A stretch of 64,000 bases of DNA from Persicitalea sp964500445 (GTDB taxonomy: Bacteria; Bacteroidota; Bacteroidia; Cytophagales; Spirosomataceae), in the NCBI GenBank assembly GCA_964500445.1, contig CAZCOG010000007.1, forward strand, positions 1 through 64,000, read 5' to 3'. The position numbers were made by a program, and so were the translations under genes. The notes under the pieces are model-generated. The model was not told the DNA's origin. It searched no databases and saw only the letters and a list, made by a program, of their open reading frames with translations. This document shows, one piece after another, positions 17,440 through 25,662 of this stretch (positions are counted from its first letter, which is position 1; every line of letters starts with the position of its first letter).

Positions 17440-19896
17440 TTAGCCGAGATAGCTGCTAATACTCATAATGTCGGCAAAAACACCCGAAGCCGTTACTTCA
17501 GCGCCGGCACCGGGGCCTTTTACCACCAGCGGACGATCTTTGTAGCGATCCGTAGTAAATGACACGATATTGTCGCTACCTGAGAGATTATAAAACGGGT
17601 GCTTTTCATCCACCGCCCGGAGTTCTACGGTGGCGTGGTTGTTTTCCAGAGTGGCAATATATCTTAGAACGCCATTTTTGGCTTTTGCGCCATCCAGTAG
17701 CCCTTCAAAGAATTGATTTGAATTTTCAAGTTCGGCAAAGAAGGCTTCCACGGTCGGGGCCTGGAGGCAGTTGTCGGGCAGGAGTTGAGCAATTTTGACC
17801 TCTTCCGGCTCCATCGGAACGCCGACTTCCCGGGCCAGAATCAAAATTTTCCTCGCTACGTCCGTGCCACTGAGATCATCGCGTGGATCTGGTTCAGTAT
17901 AGCCCTTTGCTTTGGCCTCTCGCACCACGTCCGCAAAGCGAACGCCGGAACCGAACGTATTGAAAATATAAGAAAGTGTCCCTGATAAGATAGCTTCGAT
18001 CTTGATGAACTTGTCGCCGCTGTCCATAAGTCCCTGAATGGTGTTTATGATCGGCAAGCCAGCACCGACATTAGTTTCGTACAGAAATTTAACCCCACGC
18101 TGCAAAGCGGTCCGTTGCAGGCGCTGGTACTCTTCGTAACGACCCGAGTTAGCCACTTTGTTGGGCGTGACCACCGAAATGCTGGCGTTCAGGAGCTTTC
18201 CGTAGTGACGAACAATGTCCTTATCGGAGGTACAATCCACGAATACGCTGTTGGGCAGATTTAGCTCAATAATTCGATCGACGAAAGCAGGAATGCTGGT
18301 CTTTACGCCGTTGTCAGCCAATTCCTCTCGCCAGCGGTCCGGGGCGATCCCTGCGGGTTCGAGCAGCATCTTTTTTGTGTTGGAGAGGCCCGCCACGTTA
18401 AGTTTCAATAACCTCTGACCACTCAGGAAAGCCGATTGACTACCTACCTGCTCAAGTAAAGTACCACCAATCAGCCCCACTCCTACGATAAACAGGTTGA
18501 GCGAACGGGTCTCGGACAGGAAAAAGACTCCATGAATAGCGTTGAGTGCTTTTGAAAGGTCGTTTTTAGAAATGACTACCGAAATATTGAGCTCCGAAGA
18601 CCCCTGCGCCGTGGCAATGATATTGATACCATTTTTGCCTAAAACCGAAAACAACTTGCCCGCTACCCCTGAGCTTTTCCGCATTCCTTCGCCTACAATG
18701 GCGATAATCGATACATTTTTTTCGATGGCGATGCTGTCGATATCGCCGTTTTTTATTTCGGTTTCGAAGGCGGCTTCCAATACCTGCTGCGCCCGCTCGG
18801 CCAATTGGTGATCGATGGTGAAGCAAATCGAATGTTCCGACGAGGCCTGCGAAATCAGTACGACACTGATGTTGTTTTCAGACAACGTAGTGAAAAGCCG
18901 CGCCGATATTCCCGCCACGCCAATCATGCCGCTGCCCTGAATATTGACCAAGGCCATATCGTCGATAGAAGAAATACCCGTAATGGCGTACTGTTTATGG
19001 TTGGCCGATCGGTCCACGAGAGTACCTTCGAAGCCAACATTGAAGGTGTTAAGTACCTTCAGAGGAATATTTTTGGCAAAGGCGGGCTGCAAACTGGGCG
19101 GATAAATGACCTTGGCCCCAAAGTGCGACAGCTCCATCGCCTCGGCGTAGGAAATTGCCGGAATTGTGAAAGCATTAGGTACTTTGCGTGGGTCTGCGGT
19201 CATCATGCCATCCACGTCGGTCCAGATTTCAATCACCTGAGCGTCAAGGGCCGCGCCGAAAATGGAGGCTGTGTAGTCCGACCCTCCGCGCCCCAGGGTA
19301 GTTGTAATGCCTTCGGCCGTTGCAGCTATGAATCCTGTGATGCACTGCAGCGCGGAGGATTTGGCAAAATGCTCGAGAATCAGACGGTTCGTTGTAGCGA
19401 AATCCACTTCCGCCATACCAAAATGATCATTGGTACGGATCAGTTGCCGGGCATCGCAGAACTCCGCTTTGACCCCAATATTTTTTAAAGCCTCGGTAAT
19501 GATATTGGTAGAAAGCCGCTCACCGAAGCTCATAATGAGGTCCATCGTGCGGTTGGTCAGTTCACGAATCAGCGATACGCCGCGCAGAATATCTTCAAGT
19601 TCGTTAAAAAGACCTTTGATGTTGGCAAAGGTGCCGCTCTGCTGCTTCACGTTGATCAGGCCACGAATAGTAGCAAAGTGCCTTTCCTCTACCACTTTCA
19701 GCAGGTCAAAGTACTCCTGATTCCCGGCAGCGGCCATGCGGCCGATTTCGATCAGGCGGTTGGTAGCGCCGCCCATCGCTGAGAAAACGACCGCTGTTCG
19801 TTCGCCTTTTGAGATGCTTTTTTCAAGAATCTCGATGACTAACTTGATACTCTCAACCGAACCCACCGACGTGCCGCCGAACTTTAAAACTTTCAT
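17440..19896 (-). CDS. thrA: bifunctional aspartokinase / homoserine dehydrogenase
   Basis: Catalyses the first and third steps from aspartate to threonine and methionine. The N-terminal aspartokinase starts MKVLKFGGTSVG and contains TTLGRGGSDYTA. Two ACT-type regulatory segments follow (about residues 310-460), which usually bind threonine. The homoserine dehydrogenase half begins with the dinucleotide-binding FIVGVGLIGGTLLEQVG and contains SGTDVARKILILARE with the catalytic Lys. Length 818 matches ThrA-type fusions. It is followed by thrB; thrC is not in the window. Confidence 0.95.
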   Translation of the reverse strand: MKVLKFGGTSVGSVESIKLVIEILEKSISKGERTAVVFSAMGGATNRLIEIGRMAAAGNQEYFDLLKVVEERHFATIRGLINVKQQSGTFANIKGLFNELEDILRGVSLIRELTNRTMDLIMSFGERLSTNIITEALKNIGVKAEFCDARQLIRTNDHFGMAEVDFATTNRLILEHFAKSSALQCITGFIAATAEGITTTLGRGGSDYTASIFGAALDAQVIEIWTDVDGMMTADPRKVPNAFTIPAISYAEAMELSHFGAKVIYPPSLQPAFAKNIPLKVLNTFNVGFEGTLVDRSANHKQYAITGISSIDDMALVNIQGSGMIGVAGISARLFTTLSENNISVVLISQASSEHSICFTIDHQLAERAQQVLEAAFETEIKNGDIDSIAIEKNVSIIAIVGEGMRKSSGVAGKLFSVLGKNGINIIATAQGSSELNISVVISKNDLSKALNAIHGVFFLSETRSLNLFIVGVGLIGGTLLEQVGSQSAFLSGQRLLKLNVAGLSNTKKMLLEPAGIAPDRWREELADNGVKTSIPAFVDRIIELNLPNSVFVDCTSDKDIVRHYGKLLNASISVVTPNKVANSGRYEEYQRLQRTALQRGVKFLYETNVGAGLPIINTIQGLMDSGDKFIKIEAILSGTLSYIFNTFGSGVRFADVVREAKAKGYTEPDPRDDLSGTDVARKILILAREVGVPMEPEEVKIAQLLPDNCLQAPTVEAFFAELENSNQFFEGLLDGAKAKNGVLRYIATLENNHATVELRAVDEKHPFYNLSGSDNIVSFTTDRYKDRPLVVKGPGAGAEVTASGVFADIMSISSYLG

Positions 19897-20178
19897 TAAA
19901 AGAGGGATTTTGTATTTTGGACCGGTCCGCTTGTATATCTGGGTATTGGATACTAAATTCTTGACTTTTAATATCTAACATTCAGTGACTTACAGCAGAT
20001 GCAACTTAAAATTCAAACTTCAAAGGTTGATTTCAACCGCGCAAAGATAGTAAAAGGCGTCCCGGCTACGTGTTTTTCTGGTAAAAACTGCGTTGCTTCG
20101 TACTTCTGGCGCGCCAGCCCGACAGAGCGCAGGTCCGGCCATTCTTCATTCATCACTCATCATTTATATTAGCAGATC

Positions 20179-21456
20179 TTGCTCTACCGCTACCGCGTTC
20201 TCTTCTTTCTCTTCTCGCTTTCCATGATCACCTACCTCGATCGGGTCTGTATTTCGGTCGTGGGTGTTCGGATGAAAAGTGATCTTGGGCTCAGCAACGA
20301 AGAATTTGGCTGGGTACTTGGTGCCTTTTCGCTCGCCTATGCCCTTTTTGAGATGCCGACGGGAGCATTGGGCGACCGGCTTGGTCCTCGGCGGGTACTT
20401 TTGCGCGTGGTACTTTGGTGGTCGCTGTTTACGGCGCTCACGGGCGTAGCCACTGGGCTTATCGCGCTCATTGTTATCCGTTTTCTTTTTGGGATGGGAG
20501 AGGCGGGAGCCTATCCCAATAGCTCGATTGTGATCGCCCGCTGGTTTCCGGCGGTCGAGACGGGGCGGGCACAGGCCTTCATCTGGGGGGCGGGACGACT
20601 GGGCGGCGCGCTGGCACCGGTCGTGATGGTACCCCTAGCGGCCAATGCAGGCTGGCGGGCCTCCTTCTGGGCGATGGGGTTGATAGGTGTAGTGTGGGCC
20701 GCCGTTTGGTATTGGTGGTTCCGTGACTTTCCCAGAGAGAAGAAAGGTATTTCAGAAAAAGAGCTCGCCTACATCCAGGAAAGTCGTCGGTTCCGTCCCC
20801 AGGCGCACGGGCTGGCCTGGGGGGCGCTGCTGCGTAGCCGCAACCTCTGGGCGCTGGTTATTATGTTCCATTTCTACATGTACGGCGCGTACTTTTTTTA
20901 TAGCTGGATGCCAATTTATTTACAAGAGGGCCGCCATTTCTCCGAGTCCGAAATGCAGCTTTTCTCAACACTACCTTTTTTATCGGGTGCAGTGGGTTGC
21001 TTTACGGGCGGATTTCTGAGCGACTGGCTGGTGAAGCGCTACGGCCTGCGCATTGGTCGGGCCAGTGTTGGATTGGTGGGAATGGGCCTTTCAAGTGCCG
21101 TGATGTGGACTTCGGCTCTCACGTCTGATAATGTTACGGCAGCCTACCTGCTTTCGGCCGGAATGCTTTTCAAAGACCTCACGCTGCCCGTATCGTTCGC
21201 GGTCTGTGTGGATATTGGAAAGAGCCGCGCCGGGACTGTCTCCGGTACCATGAATATGATCGGGCAGTTAGGCGGGTTTTTTCTGGCCGTATTCTTTGGC
21301 AAAATCGTGGACTTGGCGGGAGATTACAACTACCCATTGTACATTATTGGTACTTTGCTCGGGATTAGCAGCTTATTATGGTTGGTCATCGACCCGACGA
21401 AGGAATTGACCTGGAAAGTAGCGGGGGCGAATGATGCAGGATTGCTGGATGGGTAG
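20179..21456 (+). CDS. MFS transporter (ACS-type anion/sugar-acid family)
   Basis: Twelve-helix major facilitator. The opening YRVLFFLFSLSMITYLDRVCIS and the loop GDRLGPRRVLLRVV resemble the anion:cation symporter group (hexuronate, glucarate and similar). The start is TTG at 20179: an in-frame stop lies at 20170-20172 and the first ATG is inside TM1, so TTG is the only start that keeps the first helix. Substrate is not determined. It is convergent with a lipoprotein gene, with a bidirectional terminator between them. Confidence 0.87.
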   Translation: MLYRYRVLFFLFSLSMITYLDRVCISVVGVRMKSDLGLSNEEFGWVLGAFSLAYALFEMPTGALGDRLGPRRVLLRVVLWWSLFTALTGVATGLIALIVIRFLFGMGEAGAYPNSSIVIARWFPAVETGRAQAFIWGAGRLGGALAPVVMVPLAANAGWRASFWAMGLIGVVWAAVWYWWFRDFPREKKGISEKELAYIQESRRFRPQAHGLAWGALLRSRNLWALVIMFHFYMYGAYFFYSWMPIYLQEGRHFSESEMQLFSTLPFLSGAVGCFTGGFLSDWLVKRYGLRIGRASVGLVGMGLSSAVMWTSALTSDNVTAAYLLSAGMLFKDLTLPVSFAVCVDIGKSRAGTVSGTMNMIGQLGGFFLAVFFGKIVDLAGDYNYPLYIIGTLLGISSLLWLVIDPTKELTWKVAGANDAGLLDG

Positions 21457-21518
21457 TTTGTGTTATTCCTGAAATAAAATATTCGCGATTTGCAAATCGA
21501 AACATAAAAAATATAAAA

Positions 21519-21545
21519 AAAAGGGACAATTTTATCGTCCCTTTT
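21519..21545. terminator. bidirectional terminator
   Basis: A 9-bp stem AAAAGGGAC/GTCCCTTTT with a 9-nt loop lies between the convergent MFS gene (ends 21456) and the lipoprotein gene (ends 21566). U-rich tails exist on both strands. Confidence 0.85.
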
Positions 21546-21565
21546 CTTATAGAGTTTCCTGATAT

Positions 21566-22282
21566 TTAATTATCGATTGGTCGTAGCAAGGCGGTAATCC
21601 GGTCATAATACAGGATTGTTTTTCCTTCAAATCCTGAATCGGTACCTACCACAAGCCAAAGGTCGCCATTGGCATTGGGTTTTACTTCTACGGGGTCGTC
21701 AGGATTACTGCGGGTGATGAGCTTGTATTCCTCGATGTCGTCGCCCGCACCTACATGCCCAAGTACGTGCATCTGTGTTCCGCCCTGTGATTGTACGCCC
21801 TTGTCGAGATTAATCATATAATAATCATCTTCAAGGTACTTCTTGGGCTCCTCAGGCGAAGCTCCACCTTTGAGAAATACGGAGGTGGCCGGCGAGCCTC
21901 CAATACCCACGCTGTTGTCAGGGTAGTTGGATGCAAGCACGATCTCGTAATTCACGGCGTAGGTTTGATTGGGGTCCAGGCCAGAGATCTTTTTTTTCAT
22001 ATACATGAACATGTTGTCGCTCAAATTGCGACCCTCAATTTTCATGGCCATCTGGCTTTGGTCGAGCGGGGAAGGCAAATTTTTTCGGTTTAGTTCGAAC
22101 TCCATTTGTCCTTCCATCGAAGTCGAGTATTCGGCAAAACCTCCCGTCCAGCCATCAGCATCGTTTTTAAAATCTGAAAATGCAATCAAGTCGGAATTTA
22201 GGTCTTCATCCTTCTCGCAGGAAGATATTCCAATTATCAATAGGGCTAAAATGCCCCATTTCCAGTTATTTAAGTATCGCAT
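21566..22282 (-). CDS. lipoprotein of unknown function
   Basis: A 238-residue protein with a lipoprotein signal and lipobox ISSC (Cys22), followed by an acidic EKDEDLNSD stretch. The mature part is beta-rich, with FKNDADGWTGGFAEYS resembling the start of a jelly-roll or carbohydrate-binding-like domain. No catalytic motif is seen. Family not recognised. Confidence 0.65.
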   Translation of the reverse strand: MRYLNNWKWGILALLIIGISSCEKDEDLNSDLIAFSDFKNDADGWTGGFAEYSTSMEGQMEFELNRKNLPSPLDQSQMAMKIEGRNLSDNMFMYMKKKISGLDPNQTYAVNYEIVLASNYPDNSVGIGGSPATSVFLKGGASPEEPKKYLEDDYYMINLDKGVQSQGGTQMHVLGHVGAGDDIEEYKLITRSNPDDPVEVKPNANGDLWLVVGTDSGFEGKTILYYDRITALLRPIDN

Positions 22283-22529
22283 AACTTATAGGGGTTTGTT
22301 AAAAAATAGATTAATAAATGGAGTTTGCGAAAAAAATATTCCTCTTTGATTATCAACACGTATATGCCAGTAATTTACGCGTATATGAAGAGGAAACTCC
22401 CGGTTTTGTGCAAAATGCCGGACGGTAAAGGATGCTGGAAAGAAGTAATGCCTACAATATAGAATGCACGGTGCCGGAGTCGTTATAACAAAAAAAACCG
22501 TCTCCTCCGCGAACCAGGTACTTCCTGAG

Positions 22530-23018
22530 TCAGGAATTGGACCGCTTACTCTTAAAAAGATCATACAACGGCTTCAAGGCCGCAAAATTGAGCAATGCTC
22601 CCGCCACGCAGTACATACACACTTTCTTCTGAACGGTAATCATTTTATATAGGTAGTGCGCTCCCCCAAAGGCCTGGCCCAGCACAATTCCCGCCAGGGC
22701 GAGGTCGAAGTACTTGGTGTACTTCGATTGGCTATTGCCCGCCGTGGCTACCAGAATCGTAGCTGCGTACCCCACGAGGCTGATTGGCGCGTCGGGTATT
22801 CCCAGTAGTACGGCATCTTTGGAAGAATTGACGCTGTCGGAGTCGAATACTTTCAGAGGCAGGTCGGGCAGGTGCTTGATGTAGCCTAGCTGAAAAAGGG
22901 AAATAACGCTGAAATCAACCAGTCCGGCGGCAGCGAGGGCGGCGATACGACGGCGGCTGACGACCGCCTTGTCGTCAGCCGCCCGCATCTTGTCAATTAT
23001 TGATACGTCTTGTGGCAT
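22530..23018 (-). CDS. VKOR-like membrane protein lacking loop cysteines
   Basis: Resembles bacterial vitamin K epoxide reductase homologues, membrane thiol oxidoreductases that reoxidise periplasmic disulfide catalysts using quinone. The C-terminal active-site CxxC is present as KVCMYCVAGALLNF (C134, C137). The segment VNSSKDAVLLGIPDAPISLVGY matches the family loop and following helix. The cysteine normally just before VNSS is replaced (FDSDSVNSS, about residues 58-66), and the protein has no cysteines other than the CxxC pair. So the relay pair is missing. It sits 34 bp after an SDR gene on the same strand. Family assignment is moderate. Confidence 0.7.
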   Translation of the reverse strand: MPQDVSIIDKMRAADDKAVVSRRRIAALAAAGLVDFSVISLFQLGYIKHLPDLPLKVFDSDSVNSSKDAVLLGIPDAPISLVGYAATILVATAGNSQSKYTKYFDLALAGIVLGQAFGGAHYLYKMITVQKKVCMYCVAGALLNFAALKPLYDLFKSKRSNS

Positions 23019-23052
23019 ATTGATTACGGGAAAAATAATTGCACGAAAGAAA

Positions 23053-23769
23053 TTATTTACTCGGTGGCATCGAAGGTCGTACTTCCACTTTGCTGGGCAG
23101 GGTACGGGCGGGCATCTTGATCAGGTCCACCACGATCTGGCCAATGTCTTCGGGCTGGATTTTCCAGGCGTCTTTCTCACTGGGCTCGTGGTCGTTGAAA
23201 TGCGTGGCGACCGAGCCGGGCATGATGGTACTTACTTTGATCCCATCGTCGCGGACGTCCAGCATCATCGCCTGCGTGAAACCTACTAATCCAAATTTAC
23301 TGGCATTGTAGGCCGCCCCCCCGGCAAAGAAATTGGTACCCGCCAGGCTGGCGATGCTGATAAAGTACCCCTGTGATTTTTTCAGCGCGTCCAGTGACGC
23401 CTTGGCGCTGTGGAATACGCCCGTCAGGTTAATATCGATAGTTTCGTGCCAGTCTTTATCGGTCATTTCCTGAATTTTGCCAAAATGACCTACTCCCGCG
23501 TTGGCAATAAGGTAGTCCAAGCGCCCCCATTTCTCCACAACGTCAGCCACGGCTTTTTCCTGGGCAGTCAGGCTGCGCACATCGGCGGCAATTCCCATCG
23601 CATAGTCGGCCTTTATTTTATTCAGAGACGCGGCCGCCTTGTCCGCATTTTCCTGCGAGCGGCTTGTGATGGCCACTTTTATTCCTTGATTTATCAGGGC
23701 TTCGGCCACGCCGTAGCCGATTCCCATACTACCTCCGGTTACTAGTGCAGTCTTGATTGTATCGCTCAT
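23053..23769 (-). CDS. short-chain dehydrogenase/reductase
   Basis: Classical SDR, 238 residues. The cofactor loop is TGGSMGIG (11-18), followed by NAG (90-92). The catalytic Ser is at about 141 (SIASLAG) with YxxxK as Y154/K158 (GAAYNASKFG). The substrate cannot be told. It is upstream of the VKOR-like gene with 34 bp between, so the two are probably co-transcribed. Confidence 0.9.
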   Translation of the reverse strand: MSDTIKTALVTGGSMGIGYGVAEALINQGIKVAITSRSQENADKAAASLNKIKADYAMGIAADVRSLTAQEKAVADVVEKWGRLDYLIANAGVGHFGKIQEMTDKDWHETIDINLTGVFHSAKASLDALKKSQGYFISIASLAGTNFFAGGAAYNASKFGLVGFTQAMMLDVRDDGIKVSTIMPGSVATHFNDHEPSEKDAWKIQPEDIGQIVVDLIKMPARTLPSKVEVRPSMPPSK

Positions 23770-23853
23770 TTTTATTGATTTGAAATTGGTAAATTGAAAG
23801 TCAGGAATAGCTAAAACATCTATGCCTTGGGTACTTTTCTAAGTACCTAGCAA

Positions 23854-23891
23854 AAAAAGAAGGATCGCCTCAGGGAACGATCCTTCTTTTT
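23854..23891. terminator. bidirectional terminator after S41 protease gene
   Basis: A perfect 14-bp stem (23854-23867 with 23878-23891) and a 10-nt loop; the stem ends in A5/T5, giving U-tracts on both strands. It lies 23 bp after the stop of the minus-strand protease gene. Confidence 0.88.
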
Positions 23892-23913
23892 AAAGTTATT
23901 GAGCAACAACTAC

Positions 23914-25338
23914 CTACAGCTCGCGAATCATCCGTTTTTCGGTAGTTTGCAGATTGTCTTTCAAGAATTCTTTGGTAATGGGTTTCACCTGAGCGGTGGC
24001 ACCCAGTCGGGCGTTGGGGCTGACAGGTACTCCCATAACGCTAAGTACTTTGCTGAAGAGCGTCTCGTTATCATCCCCGAAAGAGCGATACGGAATCACG
24101 GTATCATCCACCTGGTAGTTAGCTGCGATCCCGTTAGCCGTGCCGTAATCCGACTCGTCATTGGCATTGGCCGTCTGGCCCAGCATCACGTACATACCCC
24201 AATTCCAGCGCTTCTGATCGTCATCGATAAGGGTACCAAACAGATTTTTGCCGTGGGTATGATCGCCGACTGTGATCACATTCATGTAAGGTTTCAAACC
24301 ATTAATGACCAATTCGCTGGCCGAGGCAGTACCCTGCGATGTGAGAACAAAAACGCGGTCAAGTTGGCTACCAATATTATTAGCTTCGGCCAGGAAATTG
24401 TGATTCAGGGCATTGGCACCGCCTTGCTTGTTATAAAGAGCGGTGTACTTCTCGTTCCACTGTTCCTTATAAAAAACGTTGGAAGTCGATATGTTTTTAC
24501 CAATCAAGGAAGCGAGCGTCTCGGCAGAGCTGATGTAGCCGCCACCATTAAAGCGCAGATCAAGTACCAGTTCGTTTACGCCCTGCGCCTTAAACTCACC
24601 AAAGACTTTGCGGAGCTGGTCGTCGTAAGCTTTGGGAGAAGCATCTGTGCCGGGGACAAACTGGGTGTAAACCAGGTAGCCGATCTTCTTGCCGTATTTG
24701 GACTTATCAATGATTGTAGAAAAGCCGACCGGATTTTCGTTTACTTCGGATTTGGTAATACTGAAAGTTTTCAGATCATCAGATACCAACGTGGTTCCGT
24801 CCAGGGTACCGAGCGTAAAGCTGTGGGTATCGCTGTTTCGCAGCAGAGTGGCGTAGTTGGCGCTGGTCAGTAGTTGGCCATCGACTTTCGTGATAATGTC
24901 ACCGCGTTTCAATCCGGCCGCTTCGGCTGGACTACCCTTTACGACATAGCTCAGATACAAACCCACATTGGAGGAACTCGGATTAGGAGCGGCGATTTGG
25001 TACTGTATGCCAAAAATCTTGCTGATTCCGTTAAATTCCTTTTGTAAGGCCGCCACATCATCGGTAATGCCCGAAAAACGATCGACGGTAGCACGCTTAT
25101 AAATTAGTTTTTCGAAGTAATCGGCGGGATTGGCACTGGGATCGAGAGTTGCCAGGGCAGGCATGCTGCTTGACCAAAAGTAAGCATCACTCATCTCTCC
25201 GTATACCCAGGAATTTATTGCGCTGAACTGATCATTGCCAGCCGGAGTGGTTGGATCAATATTGTCTTTCTTGCAGCCGGCCGTAAACAGAAGCAGCATT
25301 GCCAACGCGACCGAACTAAATCTCTTACCTATGTTCAT
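23914..25338 (-). CDS. S41 family peptidase with PDZ domain, lipoprotein
   Basis: C-terminal-processing-type serine protease at the periplasmic face. The lipobox is TAGC (Cys22). A PDZ domain covers about residues 120-200 (LYLSYVVKGSPAEAAGLKRGD). The S41 core follows with LVLDLRFNGGGYISSAE. The catalytic Ser is S339 in GTASASE and the Lys is K364 in THGKNLFG; the 25-residue spacing is that seen in Prc/CtpA proteases. Length 474. It has its own terminator and is monocistronic by position. Targets are unknown. Confidence 0.9.
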   Translation of the reverse strand: MNIGKRFSSVALAMLLLFTAGCKKDNIDPTTPAGNDQFSAINSWVYGEMSDAYFWSSSMPALATLDPSANPADYFEKLIYKRATVDRFSGITDDVAALQKEFNGISKIFGIQYQIAAPNPSSSNVGLYLSYVVKGSPAEAAGLKRGDIITKVDGQLLTSANYATLLRNSDTHSFTLGTLDGTTLVSDDLKTFSITKSEVNENPVGFSTIIDKSKYGKKIGYLVYTQFVPGTDASPKAYDDQLRKVFGEFKAQGVNELVLDLRFNGGGYISSAETLASLIGKNISTSNVFYKEQWNEKYTALYNKQGGANALNHNFLAEANNIGSQLDRVFVLTSQGTASASELVINGLKPYMNVITVGDHTHGKNLFGTLIDDDQKRWNWGMYVMLGQTANANDESDYGTANGIAANYQVDDTVIPYRSFGDDNETLFSKVLSVMGVPVSPNARLGATAQVKPITKEFLKDNLQTTEKRMIREL

Positions 25339-25662
25339 TCTTTTATCGGTTTTGGGTTAAATCAACGGTTCAGTAAAAATTGTAGGTAAAGAGGTTTGAT
25401 CATTCAGGATAGGTGTATTTGAGTTTTTGTATAAAACTAATATTACATACGCGTCGACCTGCTAAAAAGTTGCAGCGACAACGAAAATTATGGTTCTGTA
25501 ACCAGGTACTTCCTTTCTACTCTTCAACCGCACGAATCATCGCAATTTTTGTCTTCACTAAGATAAAACCATTTATTTTCGCCAACTTTAAAAATAAACG
25601 GGTTTTATAAAGGCTGCATGACCCAAAAAACAACCTAAAACTAAGAACGCTGAGATACCAAA
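25339..25662. other. divergent intergenic region
   Basis: Lies between the divergent S41 protease and DUF2126 transglutaminase genes. Promoters for both must be here, but I see no clear -33/-7 pair. A short match AACCAGGTACTTCCT near 25499 is also present near 22511; both may simply reflect the local GTAC enrichment. Confidence 0.4.

Noticed and set aside
18805..19488. 227-residue plus-strand open frame within thrA
   Set aside because: Antisense shadow of a strongly conserved gene.
22286..22564. 92-residue minus-strand open frame in the gap after the VKOR-like gene
   Set aside because: Overlaps the VKOR-like gene, composition is non-coding and it contains a simple repeat (HIRV twice).
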